A stretch of DNA of 64,000 nt from assembly GCA_050290785.1 (NCBI GenBank), contig JBNKIR010000047.1, positions 1-64,000 on the forward strand, written 5' to 3'. The DNA comes from JAAGZL01 sp050290785 (lineage in GTDB: Bacteria > Pseudomonadota > Gammaproteobacteria > Chromatiales > Chromatiaceae). The notes under the pieces were generated by a model. That model did no database searches. It saw only the letters and a program-made list of their open reading frames with translations, and had not been told where the DNA came from. Position numbers and translations under genes: made by a program. This document shows positions 33,597-45,852 of this stretch, in pieces (within the stretch, counting starts at the first letter, position 1; each line of letters starts with the position of its first letter).

Positions 33597-34835
33597 CTAA
33601 TACTTGATATAGCCCTTCAGGAAGAACCCATCAAACCCAAGATCGGTTGTATCCGTATTCGAGAGCTGGCTATCGACATCATCGCCATACTGCCGCACCG
33701 TCGCCATATTAAACCAGTTCTGCCATTCATACCCAAACTGACCACCCACCAACATGCCATTGCTAAGTTCACGTGAATACTCAACCCCTGCCAGCATCTC
33801 TACCACAGGCACTACCCGGTTCTCGGATGAATCTACATCTACTCGAGTAGTCTGAACTCCTGTTGTTTGTGTATCAATTTGTTTCAGAGACATATCAAAG
33901 TTGCCGATCAGAACAGATCCGGACAGTGCGCCAAACAGAGTAAAGCCATTGCCTGCCTGCCAATCAACCCCGAGCCCAACCTTAGGACCCAGTCCGCTGA
34001 AGCTATTTTCATAGGTGATATCTGCTGTTCTGCGCAAAGCAGCAACCGTCTGTGTATAAAAGATATCCATGCCTTGGTCTATGTTGGCATATCGCAGACC
34101 ACCATCAAGCCGCAGACCAAGAGCATTATTACCCCCAAATCTCTTGCCTACCGTAAAATCGAAAACATCCGCATCAATATCGTAACTTGCATTTGCAATA
34201 TCAACGTCATTATCGTCAATAACAGAATTTGCATGTAGCCATATACCCCAAAGATCATCTCCCGTGGCAGAATTATTCACCGATGAACTCTCACTGGTTG
34301 CAAGATGGGTATACTGCGCAGCCAGATCAACACCATTGCCAAAGTCATAGCCAAAGCTTAGCCGTACCCCCGTATCAAAACCCGGATCGACGCTCTTATA
34401 TTCCCCAGCAACAGAGTCGGGACCTGAGTGGCCCGGATCCACAATCACATAATCCAGACCGGAGCGGGACGGACGCATATACACCATCCCGAGGGATGCG
34501 CTAGGACCTGGTCTGGGATTGTTGGTCGGAGCCCACCCATAGTCTGCATCTTCCTTTGATTTAGCAACGGTGGTCCGATTTGCCTTGACCCGCGCCAGTT
34601 CTTTCTTGGCCCTTGCGGCATCCGCTTTTGCCACAGCCGCCTCTGCCTTAGCATTGTTGGCCTCGGCTTCCACCTTGTCTATCTTTTTAACCGCAGCATC
34701 CAGCTTTTTGTTCATCTCGGTAAGGAGCTTGGTCAGCTCTGCATTACTCATCTCTTTTGCCATAGTGAAGCCCGGCAATACCAATAAAAGGGATACGGTA
34801 GTTGCGCATAAGCTGGCTCTTATTTTTGATTTCAT
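33597..34835 (-). CDS. Outer-membrane porin-like protein, Legionella MOMP (Lpg1974) type
   Basis: 412 residues: a signal peptide (to TMA near 26), a coiled-coil stretch rich in Lys/Ala/Glu (about 30-95) that could trimerise or touch peptidoglycan, then a beta-barrel of about 300 residues with alternating patterns (ASLGMVYMRPSRSGLDYVI, VRLSFGYDFGNGVDLAAQYT, LRLDGGLRYANI, LAGVEYSRELS, FGYEWQNWFN). The C-terminus ends in an aromatic residue, GYIKY, as outer-membrane proteins do. The MOMP call rests on the opening barrel strands. It probably forms a pore or serves as a major surface protein. Confidence 0.7.
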   Translation of the reverse strand: MKSKIRASLCATTVSLLLVLPGFTMAKEMSNAELTKLLTEMNKKLDAAVKKIDKVEAEANNAKAEAAVAKADAARAKKELARVKANRTTVAKSKEDADYGWAPTNNPRPGPSASLGMVYMRPSRSGLDYVIVDPGHSGPDSVAGEYKSVDPGFDTGVRLSFGYDFGNGVDLAAQYTHLATSESSSVNNSATGDDLWGIWLHANSVIDDNDVDIANASYDIDADVFDFTVGKRFGGNNALGLRLDGGLRYANIDQGMDIFYTQTVAALRRTADITYENSFSGLGPKVGLGVDWQAGNGFTLFGALSGSVLIGNFDMSLKQIDTQTTGVQTTRVDVDSSENRVVPVVEMLAGVEYSRELSNGMLVGGQFGYEWQNWFNMATVRQYGDDVDSQLSNTDTTDLGFDGFFLKGYIKY

Positions 34836-34948
34836 GGCTGACCCTTAATTTTAATTAATATGTTTCACAACGTTATGTGGGACATCTTACGTAACAAGTA
34901 GATATCCAAAGTGACTTAAGCCCTGACAATAACTGATGGTGACATGCT

Positions 34949-35407
34949 CTAACGATCAGAGCTCAACGGACGTACACCCTTGGTCTCAAACCAGTGTTGA
35001 AAACGCGAACCACCGCCATGCTTCAACTCATTGAGACGGAACTTCATGACGTCACCGATGCTGACAATACCCACCAGTTTGCCGCCATCTACCACCGGCA
35101 GGTGCCGCATATTCAATTTGCTCATCTGGGTCCTTACCGAGTCCACGCTGCTGTCAGATGAACAGACCATGACATTGGTGCGCATTATCTCGGATACCGT
35201 CTGGTTGACCGCATCCGCACCATGGATACATATGGCCTTGACCAACGATCGCTCGTTCACTAAACCCAGGATCTCATCACCTTCCATGACCAGAACAGAT
35301 CCGATCTTCTTTTCAGTAAGGATCTTGGCCACCTCTTCAACAGAAATATCGGGACCAACAGTTTCTACCTGACCGCCCTTATTGGCCAGTATGGTTCTTA
35401 TGTCCAT
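34949..35407 (-). CDS. CBS-domain protein
   Basis: 152 residues made of two CBS motifs in tandem (about 8-60 and 75-130; the second ends in MRHLPVVDGGKLVGIVSIGDV). Such pairs bind adenine nucleotides or sense energy state. No enzyme domain is fused, so it probably regulates a partner. The C-terminus (GGSRFQHWFETKGV) is short and charged. Divergent from the EamA-family exporter across a 165-bp promoter region. Confidence 0.85.
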   Translation of the reverse strand: MDIRTILANKGGQVETVGPDISVEEVAKILTEKKIGSVLVMEGDEILGLVNERSLVKAICIHGADAVNQTVSEIMRTNVMVCSSDSSVDSVRTQMSKLNMRHLPVVDGGKLVGIVSIGDVMKFRLNELKHGGGSRFQHWFETKGVRPLSSDR

Positions 35408-35572
35408 TACATGCCCCTTGGCAAATATGTATCAATAACGGAGATGATTGCGTACCATTGCCGTCAAATTACGCCGGCCTGTCAAAATTATAGCAGCCCG
35501 GTCAAACGGCCTCGGATGGACGGCGATTATAGCGGCTTGCAGGCAGATATTTAATAGAAGATTGAGATACAG

Positions 35573-36442
35573 ATGTTATATCGGCAAAATCTATTGCTGG
35601 GGGCAATACTAATCGTAGCCTCCGAGGCTATGTTCGCCTCCATGGGCGCCTGCGTCAAAGAGCTCTCTGCCACCCTTCCCAATGAGATGGCGGTCTTTTT
35701 CCGCAATCTGTTTGCTTTAATCCTGCTGTCTCCCCTGATCATGCGCTCCCGCGCATCCCTACTCCAAACCGGAATTATACGACTACATCTGCTCAGGGCG
35801 ATCGCTGGAATTTCCGCCATGTACTGTTTCTTCTATGCCCTGGGTAACCTGCAGCTTGCGGATGGCATGCTGCTGAAGATGACCGCGCCACTTTTCATGC
35901 CCTTGATTGCCTGGTCCTGGCTGGGGGAGAGGGCGAGACGCCTCACACTCCTGGCCATACCGGTGGGCTTCGTCGGGGTGGCGTTCGTCCTCTCGCCGGA
36001 TGGGGAGTTCAGCTGGGTCGCGCTTATCGGTCTCCTGGGTGGGGCGCTGGCCGCACTGGCCAAGGTTACGGTCAGGCGTCTCGGCCACAGTGAACCAACA
36101 AGCAGAGTGGTCAGCTACTTCGCCCTGTTCGCCACCCCCATATCCGTCATACCCCTGTTCTGGGCCTGGCAGACCCCAGGTCCTAGGGAGATTGGGCTGG
36201 GTTTCCTGATCGGTATCCTCGGGGTAATCGGACAGTTTCTGCTCAGTCGTGGCTATGCGGTGGCATCGGCCTCCAATGCCAGTCCATTCACCTACTTCTC
36301 TGTGATCTTTGGCGCAACCTATGGATATATCTTCTGGGGTGAAACCCTCAGCACCACCTTCGTTATCGGGGCCATGCTTATTGCCCTGGCCGGCATCATG
36401 GCGCTGCGCGGCGGACGTATGGATACAGATCAGGAGATTTAG
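35573..36442 (+). CDS. EamA/DMT-family inner-membrane transporter
   Basis: 289 residues with ten predicted helices in two repeated halves. The first half carries AMFASMGACVKELS and an AISGMYCFFYALG-like stretch (IAGISAMYCFFYAL), the second PFTYFSVIFGATYGYIFWGE, both classic for the drug/metabolite transporter superfamily. Substrates vary from amino acids to nucleotides and cannot be told here. The initiator ATG is in the AGATACAGATG context with no strong ribosome site. Confidence 0.82.
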   Translation: MLYRQNLLLGAILIVASEAMFASMGACVKELSATLPNEMAVFFRNLFALILLSPLIMRSRASLLQTGIIRLHLLRAIAGISAMYCFFYALGNLQLADGMLLKMTAPLFMPLIAWSWLGERARRLTLLAIPVGFVGVAFVLSPDGEFSWVALIGLLGGALAALAKVTVRRLGHSEPTSRVVSYFALFATPISVIPLFWAWQTPGPREIGLGFLIGILGVIGQFLLSRGYAVASASNASPFTYFSVIFGATYGYIFWGETLSTTFVIGAMLIALAGIMALRGGRMDTDQEI

Positions 36443-36802
36443 GCAAATATAACCGGTCCACAAGTGATATATAAAAGCCAGCCGCAACTTTTCGCAAATA
36501 CATTCAAGGCATTTCCTCAATGATGTCCACGCAGAAGCATGGAAACCAAGTTTATTTATGTCACCCTCACTCCAAATCTCTCCCTCATCAAGAGTTGGGC
36601 CATTGCTCCCACGGTTAAATCACAGGTTGCAGAAGTGTATGTTTATTCGTGTCTTTTTGCGTTTATTCGCACGCATTCGCGGCTAATCTTTTTCGCCCTA
36701 GGGACATAGCTCCGATACACGCGATCGAGCCGCGGGACAAAATGAGGCATGCACGCGGGAAACCATCTATAATTGCCCCCTTTTTTGATTTAGAGTCTCC
36801 CC
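36443..36802. other. Intergenic region upstream of metH, no clear feature
   Basis: About 360 bp. GTTTATTCG occurs twice near 36640-36670. I looked for a SAH or cobalamin riboswitch ahead of metH and saw none of their conserved cores. No Shine-Dalgarno sequence is evident before the metH ATG. Confidence 0.5.
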
Positions 36803-40519
<3,717 letters not shown>

Positions 40520-40548
40520 GGTCATCTTATTGGTGCCTGTCCGGCCAG

Positions 40549-40581
40549 GCGCAAATGAGCCCCTACGGCTGATATTTGCGC
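40549..40581 (+). terminator. Stem-loop after metH
   Basis: GCGCAAAT pairs with ATTTGCGC around an inner AGCC/GGCT stem, 30 bp past the metH stop. Only a short T-rich tail (TTAT) follows, so it may be a terminator without a full U tract. Part of it can also pair with GCCTG just upstream (40536-40548). Confidence 0.5.
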
Positions 40582-40820
40582 TTATGTCTAAGTACCGAAG
40601 CAGGTCTGCATAAATAGATTGCCACACGAATTCAATCAGATACCGCCATCCAGGATGGATTAAGTCACTGTCTATCCTCATTATTTTCATGGAATTTCCC
40701 CATAAATAAAACTGCACCAGCCCAAAGATTTTTATTGTGTTACTCAATGCTAAGTATAGGTATGCTCGTAGGTAATATTCTTAACTACTAATAATTATAT
40801 AATCTACGGAGGAGCATCAG

Positions 40821-42512
40821 ATGCTGACATATGACATCCTGATCATAGGATCTGGCGGTGCCGGTCTCTACGCAGCTCTAGAATCCCGCATGGAAGAGAA
40901 CCTGCAGGTGGGCGTGCTTACCAAGGTATATCCAACCCGGTCCCATACCGGCGCGGCCCAGGGCGGAGTAAATGCCGCGCTGGCCAATCTGGACACAACC
41001 GACACCACACGCGATCACTGGTTCGACACTATTAAGGGTTCTGACTACCTGGCCGACCAGGACGCAGCTGAAATCATGACCAAAGAGGCCCCCATGGTGG
41101 TGCGCGAGATGGAGCACTGGGGTTGCCCCTTCTCCCGTACCGATGCCGGCAAGATCGCACAGCGTCCCTTTGGCGGCGCATCCAAGCCACGCGCCTGTTA
41201 CTCTGCCGACAAGGTGGGGCACGTCATGCTGCACACCCTGTATGAGCAGGGTATACGTCACGGGGTAAACTTTCTCAACGAATGGATGGTGCTCTCCCTG
41301 CTGCACAATGGTGAGCGCTGTCAGGGTGTGACCGCCCTGGATATCCAGACCGGACGCATCCACACCATACAGGCCAAGGCCGTTATCCTGGCCACCGGTG
41401 GCCATGGACGCATCTACTGGACCCGCACCTCCAATGCCCTGGGCAACACCGGCGACGGCACCGCCATCGCCTATCGCGCCGGACTCCCGGTAAAAGATAT
41501 GGAGTTCATCCAGTTTCATCCCACCGGACTGCGCCGTACCGGCATCCTGGTCTCTGAAGGTGCCCGCGGTGAGGGTGGATACCTGCTGAACGGCATCGGT
41601 GAGCGTTTTATGAGCCGCTACGCCCCGGAGAAGATGGAACTTGGTCCCCGTGACCTGGTCTCCCGCTCCATCGAGACCGAGGTGCGTGAAGGACGGGGCG
41701 GACCCGAGGGCGAGGTCTTTCTGGACCTGACCCATCTGGGGGCAGATCGCATCAATGAGCGCCTCCCCCAGATCCGTGAGCTGTGCATCGAATTCGAGGG
41801 CGTGGACCCGATCTCAGAGTACATACCCATCAAGCCCACCGCCCACTACTCCATGGGCGGCATCCACACCGACCTGAACGGCCAGACACCCATCAATGGG
41901 ATATACGCCGCAGGCGAGGCCGGATGTGTTTCCGTACACGGCGCCAACCGTCTGGGCGGCAACTCTCTCCTGGATATCCTGGTATTTGGCCGCCGCGCCG
42001 GACGCCATGCCCTGGAGTACGCCAAGAGTACTGAATTTGAGCCGGTCACAGATGAGCAGGCCCAGGCAGATGAGAAGATGATTGCAGATATGCTGGAGGG
42101 TGACAGCGACGTGACCATACCGGATATCCGCCGCGCCATGGGTAACCTGATGGCCGATAAGGTGGGGGTCTATCGGAATGAAGGCGATCTGCGACAGGCC
42201 GAGTCGGAACTCGCAGAGCTGCAGGAGAAGTTCAAAAACGTACGCATCGGCGACAAGACCAAGGCCTTCAACACCGCACTGGTCTCCGCACTGGAACTGA
42301 AGAACATGCTGGATCTCGCAGAGACCGTCACCGCAGGCGCCCTGGCGCGCACCGAGTCCCGCGGGGCCCACTGGCGCGAGGATCACCCTGAGCGCAACGA
42401 CACGGATTGGCTGCAACACACGATCGCGGTACAGGGCAGTGACGGCAAACCAGAGCTGGAGTTTGAGCCGGTGACTATCACCGAGTTCAAACCAGAAGCA
42501 CGCACCTACTAA
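40821..42512 (+). CDS. sdhA: Succinate dehydrogenase/fumarate reductase flavoprotein subunit
   Basis: 563 residues. FAD is bound covalently through His42 in RSHTGAAQGG; the Rossmann GxGxxG is ILIIGSGGAGLYAAL. The catalytic Arg/His region (HYSMGGIHTDLNG) and the C-terminal dicarboxylate lid are present. A GGAGGAG site lies 7 bp before the ATG. It is followed by an iron-sulfur subunit and a CCG-domain subunit instead of SdhC/SdhD, so the complex is the class E type. Direction (succinate oxidation or fumarate reduction) cannot be told from sequence. Confidence 0.92.
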   Translation: MLTYDILIIGSGGAGLYAALESRMEENLQVGVLTKVYPTRSHTGAAQGGVNAALANLDTTDTTRDHWFDTIKGSDYLADQDAAEIMTKEAPMVVREMEHWGCPFSRTDAGKIAQRPFGGASKPRACYSADKVGHVMLHTLYEQGIRHGVNFLNEWMVLSLLHNGERCQGVTALDIQTGRIHTIQAKAVILATGGHGRIYWTRTSNALGNTGDGTAIAYRAGLPVKDMEFIQFHPTGLRRTGILVSEGARGEGGYLLNGIGERFMSRYAPEKMELGPRDLVSRSIETEVREGRGGPEGEVFLDLTHLGADRINERLPQIRELCIEFEGVDPISEYIPIKPTAHYSMGGIHTDLNGQTPINGIYAAGEAGCVSVHGANRLGGNSLLDILVFGRRAGRHALEYAKSTEFEPVTDEQAQADEKMIADMLEGDSDVTIPDIRRAMGNLMADKVGVYRNEGDLRQAESELAELQEKFKNVRIGDKTKAFNTALVSALELKNMLDLAETVTAGALARTESRGAHWREDHPERNDTDWLQHTIAVQGSDGKPELEFEPVTITEFKPEARTY

Positions 42513-42523
42513 GGAGTATTGGC

Positions 42524-43534
42524 ATGATTGATAAAATCTCACCCGATCGTAAGACGATTCTGGCCAATATACGCATCCAGCGTTTTAATCCTGGCCGTGA
42601 TAAATCACCTTACTTTGATAATTTTAAGATCAACGTCGAGACCGGTATGACCGTGTTGGAGGCGCTGCGTCTGATCAAGAACACGCAGGACCCGTCCCTC
42701 ACCTTCCGTTCATTTTGCCGCTCCAAGATCTGCGGCTCCTGTTCGGTGCGCATCAACAATAAGCCGGTTCTGGCCTGCAGCACCCAGTTGCTGCCCATAC
42801 TGGAAGACTTCAAACAGGAGTCCGTGATAATCCAACCGCTCAAGAACATGCCTCTGGTGCGTGATCTGGTGGTAGACCTGGATCCTGTGATCGAGAAGCT
42901 TTCCAAGATGCACCCCTACCTCATGGAGAACAAGGAGCGTATCCCTGAGACCCTGGAGCAGGAATCCCTCATGTCAAAGAAGGAGTTTGCCCGTTTCGAC
43001 TACATAACGGACTGCATCCTTTGTGGATCATGCTACTCCGCCTGCTCAGCCGTTTTCGCGGATCGAGGCTACGCCGGACCCCTTACCCTGGGCAAGGCCT
43101 ACCGTTTCTCAGCCGACGTTCGGGACGACTTCAAGGGCGAACGTATGCAGGCGGCAGTGGACCAGGGGCTATGGTCCTGTGCCCAGTGCCGCAAGTGTAT
43201 AAACGTCTGCCCGAAAGATACCCGTCCGGCCATATCCATCCAGCGCCTGCGCAAGATGTCTATCGACGACGGAATCCATGACACCAAAGGCTCACGCCGC
43301 GCCAAGGCCTATACCGACGATGTCTCACGCTATGGCCAGGTCAACAAGCCCATGCTGCCGGTTATCGTCAACGGACCCAAGGGCTGGGCCGCGATAGAAG
43401 CTGCGGATAACTTCCTGAAGAAACACGGTATGGTTCCGGAGCGACAGGTTTGTATGTTGCAAGGCCAAACCAGCACTCAAAAGATCTATGACAAGGTAAA
43501 AGAGCTTGAGGCCAGAGGAGAGAATAAGACATGA
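42524..43534 (+). CDS. sdhB: Succinate dehydrogenase/fumarate reductase iron-sulfur subunit
   Basis: 336 residues, about 90 longer than usual SdhB. [2Fe-2S] ligands: CRSKICGSC and LAC. Then two clusters: CILCGSCYSAC and CAQCRKCINVCPKD. The third is of the four-cysteine CxxCxxxCP kind. The extra C-terminal tail (residues about 240-336) fits subunits that dock to a CCG protein. AAGGAG lies upstream. The stop overlaps the next start by four bases (ATGA). Confidence 0.92.
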   Translation: MIDKISPDRKTILANIRIQRFNPGRDKSPYFDNFKINVETGMTVLEALRLIKNTQDPSLTFRSFCRSKICGSCSVRINNKPVLACSTQLLPILEDFKQESVIIQPLKNMPLVRDLVVDLDPVIEKLSKMHPYLMENKERIPETLEQESLMSKKEFARFDYITDCILCGSCYSACSAVFADRGYAGPLTLGKAYRFSADVRDDFKGERMQAAVDQGLWSCAQCRKCINVCPKDTRPAISIQRLRKMSIDDGIHDTKGSRRAKAYTDDVSRYGQVNKPMLPVIVNGPKGWAAIEAADNFLKKHGMVPERQVCMLQGQTSTQKIYDKVKELEARGENKT

Positions 43535-44406
43535 ATGACGGTAAACTACACTACGGCTTCTACTCCGGCTGCTGTTTCCAGGGTGCAGATGCCCGCTTCT
43601 TCGAGATATTGCAGGATGTATTTGAGAAGGTAGATGTCGAACTGCATCTGATAGATGAGGCCGTCTGTTGCGGCTCCGGTGTGATAGAGGAGCGATCAGA
43701 ACTCACCTCTCTCGCGGTCAATGCCAAAAACATGGCCCATGCAGAGGCCATGGGGATGCCACTCTACACTCCATGCTCCACCTGCTTCAACGTGATATCC
43801 AATGCCAAAAAGCGCATGCAGGAGAGCCCGGAGCTGCACAAACAGGTAAATGAGATCCTGGCGGAACAGGGCCTGGAATATAAAGGCGAATGCCGGATCA
43901 CCCACACCCTCTGGGTGATCGCGCAAGACGTAGGTCTGGACCGGCTGAAACAGTCCATAACCAATCCCCTTAACGGTCTGCGCGTGGCCTCGTACTATGG
44001 ATGTCACACCCGCAACCCTGCCGATATCCAGGGCTATGAGTCTTCCAACAACCCTACATCGCTGGAAGATGTCCTGAGGGTCTTGGGTGTGGAGATCGTT
44101 GACTTTGATACCAAAGACGACTGCTGCGGATACCATCTGGCATGGCCCAACAACGAACTCAATATGAAGATGACCAGCAACGTCCTGGCCGGCGCCCATA
44201 ATAAGGACGTAGACCTGTTGGTCACCTCGTGTCCGCTCTGCTTTAAGAGCATGGACGGCTCCCAGGCCAAGGCCCTGGCCCAGACCGGCCAGAAATTTCA
44301 GCTGCCGGTACTATTCCTGCCGGAACTGGTGGGCCTGGCATGCGGGATGACGGCGCAGGATATGAAGTTGCAGTTCCATGGCGTGCCGGTTAATATCAGG
44401 CTATAG
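43531..44406 (+). CDS. sdhE: CCG-domain subunit (SdhE/heterodisulfide reductase B-like)
   Basis: 291 residues with two cysteine-rich CCG motifs: the first from YSGCCFQGADARF to EAVCCGSG and CSTC, the second from YGCHTRNP to DDCCGYHLAW and CPLCF. They can hold a non-cubane 4Fe-4S cluster. It is related to subunit B of heterodisulfide reductase and to SdhE of archaeal, Campylobacter (MfrE) and related complexes, where it takes the place of the haem-bearing membrane anchor. It starts within the sdhB stop and is probably co-translated. The name SdhE here is the complex subunit, not the FAD-assembly factor of the same name. Confidence 0.88.
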   Translation: MNDGKLHYGFYSGCCFQGADARFFEILQDVFEKVDVELHLIDEAVCCGSGVIEERSELTSLAVNAKNMAHAEAMGMPLYTPCSTCFNVISNAKKRMQESPELHKQVNEILAEQGLEYKGECRITHTLWVIAQDVGLDRLKQSITNPLNGLRVASYYGCHTRNPADIQGYESSNNPTSLEDVLRVLGVEIVDFDTKDDCCGYHLAWPNNELNMKMTSNVLAGAHNKDVDLLVTSCPLCFKSMDGSQAKALAQTGQKFQLPVLFLPELVGLACGMTAQDMKLQFHGVPVNIRL

Positions 44407-44464
44407 CCAAGGACAATAATAAATATTAAAGGGCTGCTCGTTTTGGCCCTGAGAGGAGGGATAA

Positions 44465-44716
44465 ATGATGAACGATATACTACATGATGGACCACATGGG
44501 GCCTTCACCGGAATGAGTCTGGTGGAAAATCCGGAAATTCCAGAAAAGGCGCCAAGGATGCAGTTGAGTAACAAGGTCGATGTATCGCAGGAGTTCCGAG
44601 AGGAGTTCGATGCCTGGTTGCTGAAAAAATTTGGTGCCGACCGGGTTGTCTGCATGATCGACGGAAAGCTGGTGACAAACCCGGCAAATGCGGCGCGATT
44701 TGCGCGGCCTAAATAG
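44465..44716 (+). CDS. Small protein in the sdh operon
   Basis: 83 residues, soluble, with no signal peptide or membrane helix. The conserved-looking C-terminal half is FREEFDAWLLKKFG, then DRVVCMIDGKLVTNP. A strong GAGGAGGG site precedes ATG 44465 (or 44468). It follows sdhE by 58 bp and ends before a terminator, so it is probably the last gene of the sdhABE operon. I do not recognise it. By position it could be a small extra subunit or assembly factor of the complex. Confidence 0.6.
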   Translation: MMNDILHDGPHGAFTGMSLVENPEIPEKAPRMQLSNKVDVSQEFREEFDAWLLKKFGADRVVCMIDGKLVTNPANAARFARPK

Positions 44717-44737
44717 CTTCTAGCGATCAACAATAAA

Positions 44738-44765
44738 AACGGCGGGCTAAGCCCGCCGTTTTTTT
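44738..44765. terminator. Bidirectional terminator after the sdh operon
   Basis: Perfect stem AACGGCGGGC-TAA-GCCCGCCGTT (44738-44760) followed by a run of T on the + strand, and preceded by AAAA, so a U tract is available on the minus strand too. It separates convergent units. Confidence 0.9.
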
Positions 44766-44780
44766 CGCCTATATCCCGCG

Positions 44781-45641
44781 CTATCTACGCAGATAGGAGA
44801 AGCTTGGGTCCGGACGTCCTACGAAGCAGGACTTATTGAATCCGTAGTGCTTAATAACGGCGAGAGACTTTCTGGCCTCACCCTCTTTACCTGCAAAATC
44901 AAACATCATGTGGTTGCCGTCTACGATCTTCCAGCGCCCATTGATACGCTTAACCTGGGTGTTGGCGGTATTGAAGCCAACACAATCCTCACCCGGAGTT
45001 GCGCCCAGTGGGGCATGGTTGCCGCGCTTCATATAGGTAAATGATGGTCCTGGACGCCCCACATAGCAGGATTGGTCCAGATGATAGTGCTTGATTACCT
45101 GCAGCGCCCTTATCGCTTCGTTCTTTTTACCACCGAAATCAAATAACCAGTGGCTCCCGTCCACGATCTTCCAATTCCCATTTATGTGTTTCACCTGGGC
45201 ATTGGCGGCACTAAACCCAATGCAGTCCTCGTTCAGCGATACGGGCGGAGAAGGTATTGGGGCAGGAGCAGGGCCCGGGGCCGGATTGTATCCGACTCTG
45301 GTCCAGCGGGATCCGCCGAACCCGCCGGTCTTGTGCTCCGCCACCAGCACGTTTCCGCTGTGTCGTATCTTGAGCCTGAGCGCTCCGCGTCCCATCACAT
45401 GTCCTTTGGGCACATCAACCCACTTGCCCTGAATGGTATCTCCATGGATCTCACCCTGATATACATTGGACCAGGCCGGATTGTTCTTTGAGAGCTCACC
45501 ATACCAATTGAGTTTGTTTCCTGATTGCCTCAGGTAATAGGTACCGTGATCATCCGACCTCCAGACGCCGGTCAGGTCGGCCCAGGCGATGGCAGGAACA
45601 CTTAACAGTAAAAGACATAAAATCTGTATTCGCTTAAACAT
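44781..45641 (-). CDS. Secreted protein with a duplicated 68-residue domain
   Basis: 286 residues: signal peptide (cut near AWA at 21), an N-terminal beta domain (LTGVWRSDDHGTYYLRQSGN to about 115), a Pro/Ala linker (PAPGPAPAPIPSPP), then two copies of one domain at 138-205 and 218-285, 80 residues apart. Each copy holds two cysteines, NGxWKIVDG, FDFxGK, and closes SC(Y/F)VGRPxPSF. The repeats end at R and are about 70% identical. I cannot assign a function. The architecture (signal, linker, repeated small domains) points to an extracellular or periplasmic binding role. Confidence 0.65.
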   Translation of the reverse strand: MFKRIQILCLLLLSVPAIAWADLTGVWRSDDHGTYYLRQSGNKLNWYGELSKNNPAWSNVYQGEIHGDTIQGKWVDVPKGHVMGRGALRLKIRHSGNVLVAEHKTGGFGGSRWTRVGYNPAPGPAPAPIPSPPVSLNEDCIGFSAANAQVKHINGNWKIVDGSHWLFDFGGKKNEAIRALQVIKHYHLDQSCYVGRPGPSFTYMKRGNHAPLGATPGEDCVGFNTANTQVKRINGRWKIVDGNHMMFDFAGKEGEARKSLAVIKHYGFNKSCFVGRPDPSFSYLRR

Positions 45642-45852
45642 TTCTTTTCTCCCTTGTGGCTTAAGTTTGTGCGGCGATCATCTACAGCCATGATCGACAT
45701 AATATGAAAAACGCCTACAAATGAATTCCATTTACTTATCAAAATCCATATATCACGTCTTCTGATTGTTATTTTCTATCTTGCTTGCTGAATGGTTCCT
45801 GAATAATTGCAAAATAATCTAAGCGCTATTTGTCACAACTAAAGAAAGATAT

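Noticed and set aside
36443..36802. A riboswitch (SAH or cobalamin) ahead of metH
   Set aside because: None of the conserved core sequences or expected paired helices could be drawn.
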